Shown here: piece after piece, positions 33,485 to 42,479 of the stretch
Layout of the letters: each line of letters begins with the position of its first letter
How positions within the stretch are numbered: the stretch's first letter is position 1
Assembly (NCBI GenBank): GCA_963730585.1
Contig: CAVSSL010000011.1
Span: 496,001-560,000, forward strand
Length of the DNA: 64,000 bases
Direction of reading: 5' to 3'
DNA from: Pedococcus_A sp963730585
GTDB lineage: Bacteria; Actinomycetota; Actinomycetes; Actinomycetales; Dermatophilaceae
Position numbers and translations under genes: made by a program
Notes under the pieces: model-generated
What the model saw: the letters and a program-made list of their open reading frames with translations, nothing else
The model's database searches: none
What the model was told of the DNA's origin: nothing

Positions 33485-34675
33485 ATGGAATTCGGAGCGG
33501 GGTACATCGTCCTGCTGCTGCTCGTCCTGTTCGCGGGCATCGTCATCATCCGGACGGTCCGGATCGTCCCGCAGCAGACGGCGCTCATCATCGAGCGGCT
33601 CGGCCGCTACTCGCGGACGCTCGAGGGCGGCATCCACTTCCTGGTGCCGTTCGTCGACAAGGTGCGGGCCAACGTCGACCTGCGCGAGCAGGTCGTCTCC
33701 TTCCCGCCCCAGCCCGTCATCACCTCGGACAACCTCGTCGTCAACATCGACACGGTCATCTACTACTCGGTGATCGACGCGAAGGCAGCCGTCTACGAGA
33801 TCGCCAACTTCATCCAGGGCATCGAGCAGCTCACGGTGACCACGCTGCGCAACGTGATCGGCTCGCTCGACCTCGAGCAGACCCTCACGAGCCGCGACCA
33901 GATCAACGCCCAGCTCCGCGGGGTGCTCGACGAGGCCACCGGCAAGTGGGGTATCCGCGTCAACCGCGTCGAGCTCAAGGCGATCGACCCGCCCATGTCG
34001 GTGCAGGAGTCGATGGAGAAGCAGATGAAGGCCGAGCGCGAGCGCCGTGCGCAGATCCTGTATGCCGAGGGCACCAAGCAGTCCGCGATCCTCACGGCCG
34101 AGGGCGAGAAGCAGAGCCAGATCCTGCGGGCCGAGGGATCGGCCCAGGCGCGCATCCTCGAGGCGCAGGGCCAGGCGCGCGCCATCCAGCAGGTCTTCGA
34201 CGCCATCCACCGCGGCAAGCCGACCCAGAAGCTGCTGGCCTACCAGTACCTCCAGGTGCTGCCGCAGCTCGCCCGCGGCGACTCCAACAAGATGTGGATC
34301 ATCCCGAGTGAGGTGACCGACGCCTTGAAGGGGATCGGCGGCATGCTCGGACGCGGAGAGGGCGGCGGCCCGTTCACCGGGGGCGACGACGAGGCCTGGG
34401 TCGACCCGGGTGACCTCGGCACCGCCTTCGAGGAGACGGCCCTCGAGGACCCGCGCCAGGCCCTCGCCGAGGCGCGCGGCCAGGCCGGTCGGGCCAGCCG
34501 CGAGGCCACCGAGCACGCCACGCCCGCGCCGCGGGTCCAGCCCCCGATGATGCCGTCGGCCGACGCGGTGCCCGAGCCCGAGCCGGGCTACCCCGCCCCG
34601 CCGAGCGAACCTGCGGTCCCGCCGGTTCCGCCGCCCGCCGAGGGCGGCCAGCCCGGCACGCAGCCCCCGGCCTGA
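33485..34675 (+). CDS. SPFH/band 7 domain protein (stomatin-like)
   Basis: 396 residues. One N-terminal transmembrane helix (about 5-25), then the band-7 domain (VPQQTALIIERLGRYSRTLEGG, INTVIYYSV-type strands), a long Ala/Glu coiled coil (about 180-235, SILTAEGEKQSQILRAEG-like) and a proline-rich tail. Such proteins oligomerise at the membrane and control protein quality or lipid domains. It partners the NfeD protein upstream and ends before a strong hairpin terminator. Confidence 0.93.
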   Translation: MEFGAGYIVLLLLVLFAGIVIIRTVRIVPQQTALIIERLGRYSRTLEGGIHFLVPFVDKVRANVDLREQVVSFPPQPVITSDNLVVNIDTVIYYSVIDAKAAVYEIANFIQGIEQLTVTTLRNVIGSLDLEQTLTSRDQINAQLRGVLDEATGKWGIRVNRVELKAIDPPMSVQESMEKQMKAERERRAQILYAEGTKQSAILTAEGEKQSQILRAEGSAQARILEAQGQARAIQQVFDAIHRGKPTQKLLAYQYLQVLPQLARGDSNKMWIIPSEVTDALKGIGGMLGRGEGGGPFTGGDDEAWVDPGDLGTAFEETALEDPRQALAEARGQAGRASREATEHATPAPRVQPPMMPSADAVPEPEPGYPAPPSEPAVPPVPPPAEGGQPGTQPPA

Positions 34676-34700
34676 CGGCGCCACCACGCGCCCGTCCGTG

Positions 34701-34729
34701 TGCCGCCCGCTCACCCTGAGCGGGCGGCA
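34701..34729 (+). terminator. Hairpin terminator after the SPFH gene
   Basis: TGCCGCCCGCTCA (34701-34713), loop CCC, TGAGCGGGCGGCA (34717-34729): perfect 13-base arms, no T-run. The right arm overlaps a reverse-orientation GTATGCCG octamer (34725-34732). Confidence 0.85.
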
Positions 34730-34784
34730 TACCGCTGCCCGGACCCGGAGGGCCTCCCGGAGACCGCGTCGCTAGGGTGGCCGG

Positions 34785-35552
34785 GTGTCTCCCGTCGAAG
34801 CCCTCTGCATCCTGCTCGCGGGCATGGCTGCCGGCACGATCAACACGATCGTGGGATCCGGGACGCTGATCACGTTCCCCACCCTGCTCTTCTTCGGCTA
34901 CCCACCCGTCGTCGCGAATGTCTCGAACACGGTCGGTCTGGTGGCCGGCGGTGTGACGGGGGTGCACGGCTACCGCTCAGAGCTGCGTGGCACGTCCCGC
35001 ACACTGCGGCGACTCGTCCCGATGTCGTTCCTGGGGGCCGTGATCGGCGCGGTCCTGCTGCTGGTGCTGCCACCGGAGGCGTTCGACGCCATCGTGCCGG
35101 CGCTGATCCTGCTCGGTCTCGTGCTCGTGGTGCTCGGGCCCCGGCTGCAGGACGCCGCGGCCCGTCGCCACACTGACGCGATCGTGCCGTGGCACCAGCC
35201 GGTGATGATGGGCGGCACACTCGTGGCGGGCGTCTACGGCGGTTACTTCGGCGCAGCCCAGGGCGTCATCCTCATCGGACTGCTGAGTGCCCTGAGCAGC
35301 GAGCCGCTGCAGCGGCTCAACGGCTACAAGAACGTCCTCGGCACGGTGGTCAACGCGGTGGCGGCGGTGACCTTCATGCTCGTGGCGTGGGACCGGATCG
35401 ACTGGCCCGCAGCGGGACTCGTCGCCCTCGGTGCGTTCGGCGGCGGCTACATCGGGTCGACGGTCGGCCGGCGCCTGCCGCCCAACGCGCTGAGGGCCTT
35501 CATCATCGTCATCGGCGTCGTGGCCATCGTGAAGATGGTCTGGTTCCCCTGA
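34785..35552 (+). CDS. TauE/SafE family membrane protein
   Basis: 255 residues with about eight hydrophobic helices and duplicated family motifs (AGTINTIVGSGTLITFP, GVYGGYFGAAQGVILIGLLS). TauE/SafE proteins export or import small anions such as sulfite, sulfoacetate or other carboxylates. GTG 34785 is leaderless, with TAGGGT at 34773-34778 six bases upstream. It is coupled through a five-codon minicistron to a second TauE/SafE gene. Confidence 0.88.
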   Translation: MSPVEALCILLAGMAAGTINTIVGSGTLITFPTLLFFGYPPVVANVSNTVGLVAGGVTGVHGYRSELRGTSRTLRRLVPMSFLGAVIGAVLLLVLPPEAFDAIVPALILLGLVLVVLGPRLQDAAARRHTDAIVPWHQPVMMGGTLVAGVYGGYFGAAQGVILIGLLSALSSEPLQRLNGYKNVLGTVVNAVAAVTFMLVAWDRIDWPAAGLVALGAFGGGYIGSTVGRRLPPNALRAFIIVIGVVAIVKMVWFP

Positions 35553-35568
35553 TGGCTGGGCCCGCCTG

Positions 35569-36288
35569 ATGGAGTGGGGTGTGGTCCTCCCGCTGGGGAT
35601 CGCCCTCTTCGCCGGCGCGTTCGTCCAGAGCTCGGTCGGCTTCGGGATGGCGCTGGTGGCTGCGCCCTTCGTCGTGGTGTTCGCGCCGGACCTCATGCCG
35701 GGGGCGCTGCTGGTGACGAGCTTCAGCCTTCCCGTGGTGCAGCTCGCCCACGCGCCGGCAGACATCGCCTGGCGGCCCCTCGGCGTCGCCCTGGGCGGCC
35801 GGGCCCTGCTCACGCCGGTCGGCGTCGCCGTCGTGGCGCTGATGTCCGTGCAGGCCATCTCGCTGCTCGTCGGCGTGCTCGTGCTGCTCTCGGTGGCGGC
35901 CTCCGTCTGGGCCATCGAGCTGCGCGCCAGCGACCGCAACGCCGCCGTGGCAGGGGCCCTCGCCGGCGTCTCGGGCACCGCCGCGTCCATCGGCGGTCCG
36001 TTCCTCGCCCTCGTGCTGCAGCACGAGCGCCCCACCCGTCTGCGGGCCACCCTGGCGGCCTTCTTCCTCGCCGGCACGGCGCTGGCGGTGGTGGGCCTGG
36101 TGGTCGCCGGTGAGTTCACCGGCGACCAGCTGCGGGCCGGGCTCTCGTGGATCCCGTTCATCGCCCTCGGGTATGCCGCCGCCGGACCTCTGCGCGAACG
36201 CCTGGACCGTGGTCGGCTGCGGCTGGCGGTGCTGTGGTTCTGCACGGTGGCCGGGGCCAGCGTCATCGCGAGGGCCCTCATCGCCTAG
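35569..36288 (+). CDS. TauE/SafE family membrane protein, second copy
   Basis: 239 residues, again multi-helical, with QSSVGFGMALVAAPFVVV as the N-terminal motif and SGTAASIGGPFLALVLQ as the repeat. It diverges clearly from its neighbour, so the pair could form a heteromer or serve different anions. ATG 35569 overlaps the TGA of the minicistron ATG GCT GGG CCC GCC TGA that itself overlaps the upstream stop. Confidence 0.87.
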   Translation: MEWGVVLPLGIALFAGAFVQSSVGFGMALVAAPFVVVFAPDLMPGALLVTSFSLPVVQLAHAPADIAWRPLGVALGGRALLTPVGVAVVALMSVQAISLLVGVLVLLSVAASVWAIELRASDRNAAVAGALAGVSGTAASIGGPFLALVLQHERPTRLRATLAAFFLAGTALAVVGLVVAGEFTGDQLRAGLSWIPFIALGYAAAGPLRERLDRGRLRLAVLWFCTVAGASVIARALIA

Positions 36289-36330
36289 GCCACCTGGCGC
36301 CGCCGGCCGTCGTCTCGCGGGGTGGGGCAC

Positions 36331-37266
36331 CTAGTCCGTCCCCGTGGGACCCTCAGCCTTGATCCCGAACAGACGAGCCCCATTGTCCCACAGCACCGCC
36401 CGCATCCATTCGTCTCCGAGTCCGGGCCGCTCGAGAGCCTCGAGCTGGTGGGCGTAGGCGTAGGGGATGTTGGGGAAGTCGCTGCCCAGCAGCACCTTGT
36501 CACCGAGCGCGGCCAGGCGAGGGGCGAGCGACCGGGCCAGGCGGGTCTGCTCGTCGGAGCCGTCGAAGAAGTCGACGAACACCATGGTGGTGTCGACGTG
36601 CACGTTGGGATGCCGTTCGGCCAGGTCGAGGTACTCGTCGTACTCAGGCATCCCGAGGTGCGCCACCACCGCCGTCAGGCGCGGGTGGCGGGCCAGCACC
36701 TCACCGAACGGCCCCGGACCGGTGTGGCGTCCCGGCGCCGGACCGCTGCCGGTGTGCACGACGACCGGTGTGCCCACCTCCGCGAGCAGGCCCCACACCG
36801 GGTCGAGCTCGGGGTCGCGCGGGTCGAAGGCGCCGACCTGCACGTGCGCCTTGAACACGCGGGCTCCCTCGTCGACGGCCCTGGTGACGTAGTCCAGGAC
36901 GCCCGGCTCGGGGAAGAACGTCGCGCTCTGGAGGATGTCGTGGTGGTCGGTGGCTCGCTCGGCGTGGGCGACGTCACGCCCCCAGTCGTTGAGGCCCTCA
37001 GCCATGCCGGGCTTGTGGGCGTAGAACAGCGTCGGGAACGCCCGCACGCCCAGCGCGCGCAGGTGGGCGAGCCGCTCCTCCTGCGGCCAGCGGTAGCGGA
37101 TCGGCCAAGGCCGCGCCACCAGCGGACCGGCCTCGTCGAAGTAGGACCACACGCGGTCGAGCAGCCGCTGGGGCATCACGTGCACGTGGACGTCGACCAG
37201 TCCCGGAAGTCCCAGTGCCTCCCAGTAGGCGGGGACCTCGGCGTCGTCGCGCGGGGCTGCGGTCAC
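36331..37266 (-). CDS. Amidohydrolase (metal-dependent TIM barrel)
   Basis: 311 residues. The N-terminal metal motif DVHVH (about residue 25), a barrel His region (VVVHTGSG, AHLGMPEYDEY) and the late aspartate LLGSDFPNIPY fit the amidohydrolase-2 (ACMSD-like) family, whose members decarboxylate or hydrolyse carboxylic substrates. The substrate is unknown. GTG 37266 is preferred: TACGGT (minus strand, 37273-37278) is six bases upstream, marking a leaderless start. A longer frame reaches 37314. It is divergent from the methyltransferase gene. Confidence 0.85.
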   Translation of the reverse strand: MTAAPRDDAEVPAYWEALGLPGLVDVHVHVMPQRLLDRVWSYFDEAGPLVARPWPIRYRWPQEERLAHLRALGVRAFPTLFYAHKPGMAEGLNDWGRDVAHAERATDHHDILQSATFFPEPGVLDYVTRAVDEGARVFKAHVQVGAFDPRDPELDPVWGLLAEVGTPVVVHTGSGPAPGRHTGPGPFGEVLARHPRLTAVVAHLGMPEYDEYLDLAERHPNVHVDTTMVFVDFFDGSDEQTRLARSLAPRLAALGDKVLLGSDFPNIPYAYAHQLEALERPGLGDEWMRAVLWDNGARLFGIKAEGPTGTD

Positions 37267-37337
37267 CGCGCCACCGTAGGACACCGGCCGCGGGACCGCC
37301 GCGTCGGGGACCACGTGGCGTGCGGCAGGATTGGCGG

Positions 37338-38156
37338 GTGCCGACCAGCATCGACGACCCGAAGGACCCCCGGCTGCTCGACTACGTCGGGCTGACCGAC
37401 GTGGCGCTGCGGCGTCGCACCGAGCCCGAGCGCGGCCTGTACATCGCCGAGTCGGAGAAGGTGATCCGCCGCGCCCTGGCCGCCGGCCACCGGCCGCGGT
37501 CCTACCTCATGGGCGAGCGCTGGCTCACCGACCTCGCCGACGTCGTGGCAGAGGCGGAGGCGGCGGGTGTGCCCGTCTTCGTGGGGGAGCACGAGGTCAT
37601 CGAGCACCTGACCGGGTTCCACCTCCACCGTGGCGCCCTGGCGTCGATGCAGCGCCCTCTGCTGCCCTCCGTCGAGGACCTCGTGAGCGGTGCCCGGCGC
37701 GTCATGGTGCTCGAGGACATCGTCGACCACACCAATGTGGGGGCCGTCTTCCGGTCGGCCGCTGCTCTGGGGGTCGACGCGGTGCTGGTGACGCCGCGGT
37801 GCGCGGACCCGTTGTACCGCAGGGCGATCCGCGTCTCGATGGGAACGGTGTTCCAGGTGCCGTGGACCCGCATCGACCCCTGGCCGGGGGGAGTGGCGAC
37901 CCTGCAGGCCAGCGGCTTCACCGTGGCGACGCTCGCCCTCGCCGATGACGCGGTCAGCCTCGACGAGCTGGCCGCCGACCCGCCCGAGCGTCTCGCCCTC
38001 GTGCTGGGCACCGAGGGCGACGGGCTGTCGCACCACACCATCGCCGCAGCCGACCTCACCGTCACGATCCCGATGGCCGGGGGAGTGGACTCCCTGAACG
38101 TGGCTGCGGCGGGCGCCGTGGCCGCCTGGGCCCTGCGCCCGCCGCAGCGGGGGTGA
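37338..38156 (+). CDS. TrmH/SpoU family RNA 2'-O-methyltransferase
   Basis: 272 residues. An N-terminal RNA-binding region precedes the SPOUT domain with its trefoil-knot motifs: LEDIVDHTNVGAVFRSAAALG (motif 1), LVLGTEGDGL (motif 2) and IPMAGGVDSLNVAAAGAVA (motif 3). It methylates a ribose in rRNA or tRNA using S-adenosylmethionine. The target cannot be told. GTG 37338 is preceded by CAGGAT six bases upstream, a weak leaderless -10 box. Confidence 0.92.
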   Translation: MPTSIDDPKDPRLLDYVGLTDVALRRRTEPERGLYIAESEKVIRRALAAGHRPRSYLMGERWLTDLADVVAEAEAAGVPVFVGEHEVIEHLTGFHLHRGALASMQRPLLPSVEDLVSGARRVMVLEDIVDHTNVGAVFRSAAALGVDAVLVTPRCADPLYRRAIRVSMGTVFQVPWTRIDPWPGGVATLQASGFTVATLALADDAVSLDELAADPPERLALVLGTEGDGLSHHTIAAADLTVTIPMAGGVDSLNVAAAGAVAAWALRPPQRG

Positions 38157-38187
38157 CGCGCCTGCGCGGCGGCGTCGGGGGTTCTCG

Positions 38188-39600
38188 CTACTTGACCGAG
38201 TCGTTGTAGCTCTTGATCTGGGCCGCGAGGCCCTGTGCCGCCTTGGTCATGCTCTGCTGCGGGTCGCCGCCGTTGAGCGCGGCCTCCAGGCCGTCCTCGG
38301 ACGCCTTGCGCGCCTGCGGCATGACGCCGAGCAGGCAGCCCTGGGTCGCCTTGGTCAGCTTGGTGGCCTCGAGCTGCTTGACCGCCACGTCGAACAGCGG
38401 GTTGTTCTTGCGGTACTCGACGTCGACCGGCTCGTTCAGGGCGCCCTTGGAGTTCGGGAAGTAGCCGGTACCGGTGTGCCAGGTCGCCTGGCTCTTGGGC
38501 TCGGACAGGAACTTCACGAACTGCCAGGCGGCCTCCTTGTTGGCGTCCTTGTGGCCGACGCCGTTGATCCACAGGGACGCCCCGCCGATGATCGGGCCGC
38601 TCGTGTCGCCCGCCTTGACGTGCGGGTAGTTCGCGGCGCCGAGCTCCCAGCCGCCCTGCTTGGCCGCCTCGCTGTAGCCGCCGAGCTGGCCGGTGGACTC
38701 CAGGTTGATGGCCAGCTGGCCGGACTTGAAGGCGGCCTGGGCCGACTTGGTGTCGCGGCCGGTGTTGGCGGCGAGGCCGTCCTTGACCATCTTCTGCCAC
38801 CAGGTCACGACGTCGATGGCCGCGCCCTGGTCGAACTGCACCTTGGTGGCCTTGCCGTCGCGCCCGTTGCCCTGGTCGCAGTACTCGCTGCCGCTGGTGG
38901 CGATGAACTGCTCGAGCAGCCAACCGTAGATCGCGGCGCCGAAGCCGTAGTCGGCCGGACCGCCGCTCTTCTTCGACAGCTTCTCCGCGGCGGCGCGGAT
39001 CTCGTCGAGGTTGGTCGGCGGCTTCTCCGGGTCGAGGCCGGCCTTCTTGAAGAGGGTCTTGTTGTAGTACATGACCGGCATGGACGTGTTGAACGGCATC
39101 GAGTTCAGCTTGTTGTCGACCGAGTAGTAGCCCGTGATGTTCGGCTGCAGGTCGCCGACGTTGAGCTTGTCGCGGTCGATGAACGACTGCATCGGCACGG
39201 TCTGCTTGGCGTCGATCATGAACTGGGTGCCGATGTCGTAGATCTGGATGACGTCGGGCGTCGACTTGCTCTGGATCGCGGCCTTGTACTTGGTGATCGC
39301 GTCGTCGTACTTGCCGGCGTAGGTCGCCTTGACCTCGATCTTGCCCTGGTGCGCGGCGTTGAAGTCACCCACCAGCTTCGTCAGGACCTCGGCGTTCTTG
39401 CCGTCCATCGCGTGCCAGAACGACACGGTGGTCACCCCGCTGGCCTTGTCGAGGGCCCCGGCGGCCGGTGCACCCGACGCCTCGCCGCCCGAGCTGTCGC
39501 CACCGCAGGCGGCGAGGAGGAGGGACAGCGAGGCAACGCCGGCTGGCACGGCATACCGGAGCCGCGCCTGTCGGGCGGTCCCCCTGCTTGAGCTGAACAC
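38188..39600 (-). CDS. UgpB-like extracellular solute-binding lipoprotein
   Basis: 470 residues. The lipobox LLLAACGG (about residue 30) ends the signal peptide, so it is a lipid-anchored binding protein. The family-1 binding-protein fold (VSFWHAMDGKNAEVLTKLV, PDVIQIYDIGTQFMID) is closest in appearance to UgpB, which binds glycerol-3-phosphate or its diesters; sugars remain possible. GTG 39600 is preceded by AAAGGAG. It is the last gene of the permease-permease-binding protein operon, an unusual order. Confidence 0.9.
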   Translation of the reverse strand: MFSSSRGTARQARLRYAVPAGVASLSLLLAACGGDSSGGEASGAPAAGALDKASGVTTVSFWHAMDGKNAEVLTKLVGDFNAAHQGKIEVKATYAGKYDDAITKYKAAIQSKSTPDVIQIYDIGTQFMIDAKQTVPMQSFIDRDKLNVGDLQPNITGYYSVDNKLNSMPFNTSMPVMYYNKTLFKKAGLDPEKPPTNLDEIRAAAEKLSKKSGGPADYGFGAAIYGWLLEQFIATSGSEYCDQGNGRDGKATKVQFDQGAAIDVVTWWQKMVKDGLAANTGRDTKSAQAAFKSGQLAINLESTGQLGGYSEAAKQGGWELGAANYPHVKAGDTSGPIIGGASLWINGVGHKDANKEAAWQFVKFLSEPKSQATWHTGTGYFPNSKGALNEPVDVEYRKNNPLFDVAVKQLEATKLTKATQGCLLGVMPQARKASEDGLEAALNGGDPQQSMTKAAQGLAAQIKSYNDSVK

Positions 39601-39634
39601 GTCGTGGTCTCCTTTGCGGATCATGAAAACAGCA

Positions 39635-40477
39635 TCACTTGACGGCACCCGCGGTGAGCCCGCGGACGATGAAGCGCTGCCCGAAGATGACGAGCAGCAG
39701 GGTGGGGAAGAGCGCGAGCATCACGCCGGCCAGGACCATCCCGGGGGAGTCCCCGTCGGAGGTCTGCAGCTGGCTGATGCCGATCTGGATGGTCTGGTGG
39801 CGCGGGTCCTCGGTGGCCAGCAGCGGCCAGAAGTACATGTTCCAGGCCGAGAGTGCTGACCAGATGCCGAGGGCCGCGAGGCTGGGTCGGCTGAGCGGCA
39901 GCAGGATCGAGAAGAGGAAGCGGAAGTGGCCCGCACCGTCGACACGTGCCGCGTCGCGCAGCTCCATCGGGAAGGAGAGGAACGACTGGCGCAGCAGGAA
40001 GGCGCCGAAGCCGGTGGCGAGGAACGGCAGCGTGAGCCCGGCGATGGTGTCCTTCAGGCCCCACTGCGAGATGAGCAGGTAGTTGGGGATGATGATCGAC
40101 TCGTAGGGGATCATCATCGTGCTGAGGAACACGCCGAACCAGAACGCCCGCCACCTCAGCGGCAGGAACACGAAGGCGTAGGCGGCCAGCGCGCTGGTGA
40201 CCATCTGGCCGGCCGTGATGACGAGGGTCTGCAGCACGCTGGTGAGGTACTGGTTGCCCAGCGGGATGATGCCGAGCGCGTCGCTGTAGTTCTCGGGGTG
40301 CAGGCCGTTCGCCGGCCACAGCGCAGGGGGGAACGAGTTGGTGTCGCGCTCACCCATGAACGAGCCGACGAGGCCGTAGTAGACCGGGAACAGCACGACG
40401 AGGAACAGCAGGCCGAGCACGAGGTAGGAGCCGAGACCGTCCTTGCGGCGGCCGCGGGCAGTGCGGATCTTGCTCAC
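39635..40477 (-). CDS. Carbohydrate/glycerol-3-phosphate ABC permease (UgpE-like)
   Basis: 280 residues, six transmembrane helices and the cytoplasmic EAA-type loop (ELRDAARVDGAGHFRFLFSI). It forms the translocation pore with the upstream UgpA-like subunit. GTG 40477 overlaps the upstream stop (GTGA). An ATPase gene is absent from the operon, so a shared ATPase elsewhere (MsiK-like, as in other actinobacteria) probably drives it. Confidence 0.92.
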   Translation of the reverse strand: MSKIRTARGRRKDGLGSYLVLGLLFLVVLFPVYYGLVGSFMGERDTNSFPPALWPANGLHPENYSDALGIIPLGNQYLTSVLQTLVITAGQMVTSALAAYAFVFLPLRWRAFWFGVFLSTMMIPYESIIIPNYLLISQWGLKDTIAGLTLPFLATGFGAFLLRQSFLSFPMELRDAARVDGAGHFRFLFSILLPLSRPSLAALGIWSALSAWNMYFWPLLATEDPRHQTIQIGISQLQTSDGDSPGMVLAGVMLALFPTLLLVIFGQRFIVRGLTAGAVK

Positions 40478-41376
40478 CGGTAGAACACCTTTCGCTCGAG
40501 CACACCGAACTGGAGCGCGGTGATCGCGAGGACGACGAGCAGCAGCACCATGGCCTGTGCCGACGCGTAGCCGTAGTTGGAGTTGTTGTTGGCGAACGCC
40601 TGCTCGTAGATCGAGTACACGAGCGTGGTCGTGGTGCCCTGCGGGCCGCCCACCGTGAGGATCTTGATCTGGCCGAAGCTCTGCAGCGCGTGGATCGTGC
40701 CGACCACCACCAGGAAGAACAGCTGCGGGGTGATGAGCGGCATGATGATGGACCGCTGGAGCCGCAGCCCGGACGCTCCGTCGAGGCGCGCGGCCTCCAG
40801 CACGTCCTCGGGCAGGGCCCCCAGGCCGGCTGAGATGACGAGCAGGTTGTAGCCGAGCTGCATCCAGACGGTGGCGGCCGCCACCGACCAGATGGCGAGG
40901 TCGGGGTCGGTCAGCCACTGCACCTTGTCGACGCCGACGTAGGAGAGCAACCCGTTGAGCACCCCGGAGGCGGGGTTGTAGAGCACGCCGAAGATGACCG
41001 ACGCGGTGGCGACGGAGAAGGCGAAGGGGAGTGCGAAGGCGGTGCGGAAGAAGCGCACCGCGCGGATGCGCGCCTGGAGCAGGAGCGCGATCACGAGCGC
41101 GATCGCGATGCTGGGGAACACCGTCAGCACGGTGAACGTGAACGTCACCCACAGGACCTGGAGGAAGTCGGGGTCGCTGAAGAGCTTGGTGTAGTTGACG
41201 AGCCCGACGAAGCCGCTGGGGTTCCCGATGATGTCGGTGCCCTGCACCGACAGCAGGATCGACTTGCCCAGGGGCCAGAAGATGAAGACCCCGAAGACGA
41301 CCAGTGCGGGCACGAGGTAGCCGAAGGCCATGAGGGGGCCTCTACGGCGTTCAGCCCCCACTGTGGTTGCGCTCAT
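40474..41376 (-). CDS. Carbohydrate/glycerol-3-phosphate ABC permease (UgpA-like)
   Basis: 300 residues with six transmembrane helices and the EAA loop (DVLEAARLDGASGLRLQRSI). It is the first gene of the importer operon. ATG 41376 is leaderless, with TAGGGT (minus strand, 41384-41389) seven bases upstream. A longer frame adds seven residues across the -10 box and is rejected. Confidence 0.92.
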   Translation of the reverse strand: MSATTVGAERRRGPLMAFGYLVPALVVFGVFIFWPLGKSILLSVQGTDIIGNPSGFVGLVNYTKLFSDPDFLQVLWVTFTFTVLTVFPSIAIALVIALLLQARIRAVRFFRTAFALPFAFSVATASVIFGVLYNPASGVLNGLLSYVGVDKVQWLTDPDLAIWSVAAATVWMQLGYNLLVISAGLGALPEDVLEAARLDGASGLRLQRSIIMPLITPQLFFLVVVGTIHALQSFGQIKILTVGGPQGTTTTLVYSIYEQAFANNNSNYGYASAQAMVLLLVVLAITALQFGVLERKVFYR

Positions 41377-41492
41377 GCGGGGGACCCTACCCAGCAACGT
41401 GGTCAGAATTGCGCAGGGACCCCCACCAAAACGGTGACCAGTTCACATCCCGGCGCGGGGCGGTGCCGCCCCGCGCCGTCAGGAGGCCTGCG

Positions 41493-42026
41493 TCAGGTGT
41501 TCTGGTAGTGGGCCATGACCTGGGCCCGGCCGAGCGTGTGCATCACGGTGTTGAAGGCCGCGGCCGTGGCGGTCACCGAGTCGTCAAGGCCAAGGTCGTC
41601 GGTGTCGAGCGCGTGCACGACGAAGTAGTAGCGGTGCGGTCGGTCCCCGGGCGGCGGGGCGCAGCCGCCAAAGGCCTTCTTGCCGTAGTCGTTGACGACG
41701 TGGAAGGCGCCGTCAGGAAGGTTCGCGCCGCCCGCGGCGCCGGCGTTCTCGGCAAGTTCCGTGACGTCGGCCGGGATGTTGAGCACGGTCCAGTGCCAGA
41801 ACCCGGAGGGGGTCGGGGCATCGGGGTCGAAGGCCGTGACGGCGTAGCCACGGGTGCCGTCGGGCGCGCCGCTCCACGAGAGGTGCGGCGAGACGTTGCT
41901 GCCGTCGACGGCGTGCTTCGGCGGCACCTCGCCACCATCGGAGAAGGCGTCGCTCGTCACCGTGAACGACGGCACCGGCGGCAGGAAGTCGTAGGGGTTG
42001 GGCGGCTGCGGGCGATCGAGCTTCAT
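41493..42026 (-). CDS. PEBP family protein (YbhB/YbcL type)
   Basis: 177 residues of the phosphatidylethanolamine-binding protein fold: DGSNVSPHLSWSGAPDGTRGYAV, the DPDAPTPSGFWHWTVLNIP motif and APPPGDRPHRYYFVVHALD. Bacterial members bind small anionic ligands, and their physiological role is unclear. There is no signal peptide, so it is cytoplasmic. It lies ten bases downstream of the DUF3037 gene and may be co-transcribed with it. Confidence 0.92.
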   Translation of the reverse strand: MKLDRPQPPNPYDFLPPVPSFTVTSDAFSDGGEVPPKHAVDGSNVSPHLSWSGAPDGTRGYAVTAFDPDAPTPSGFWHWTVLNIPADVTELAENAGAAGGANLPDGAFHVVNDYGKKAFGGCAPPPGDRPHRYYFVVHALDTDDLGLDDSVTATAAAFNTVMHTLGRAQVMAHYQNT

Positions 42027-42035
42027 CCCGCGACC

Positions 42036-42479
42036 CTAGCCGCGGTCGGGCGGCCCAACCAGCCGTGCGACGAGCCGCTCGAGCTCGGCCGCGGGGTCGG
42101 CGGCGAGCCCGCCGTGCACGGGACCGGGCTGCACCACGGTGCTGCGCGGCGCGCTGAGCCACCCGAACCGCCGGCCCAGCCCGCCGAGGTCGGGGAGACC
42201 GCCGCCGGTGACGCCGCGGCACACCCGGCACACCGTCTCCAGCGCGTCGGCGACCTCGGCGGTGTCGAGGCTGGGAGCGAACCCGCGCAGGCGCACCTCG
42301 TCCACCTCGTAGCGCGCCTCGAGGTAGTCGGCGGCCTGGCTGTAGAGCACCACCCCGACGTTCAGGAACTCCTCGCGCTCGACGCGCGGCACGCAGCGCA
42401 GCACGACGTACTGGTAGCCCTGCAGGTCCTTGGCCACGGTCCCGGCCACGGTCCCGGACACGTCCTTGGCATCGGTCAT
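42036..42479 (-). CDS. DUF3037 family protein
   Basis: 147 residues. The core YQYVVLRCVPRVEREEFLNVGVVLYSQ is the DUF3037 signature, followed by an arginine-rich helix and a C-terminus ending near PPDRG. The function is unknown. ATG 42479 overlaps the stop of the HipA-like kinase gene by four bases. Stable pairing of DUF3037 with a HipA-like kinase domain suggests a functional complex; the tandem ACGGTCCCGG sequence in its first codons gives a GTVAGTVA repeat. Confidence 0.88.
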   Translation of the reverse strand: MTDAKDVSGTVAGTVAKDLQGYQYVVLRCVPRVEREEFLNVGVVLYSQAADYLEARYEVDEVRLRGFAPSLDTAEVADALETVCRVCRGVTGGGLPDLGGLGRRFGWLSAPRSTVVQPGPVHGGLAADPAAELERLVARLVGPPDRG

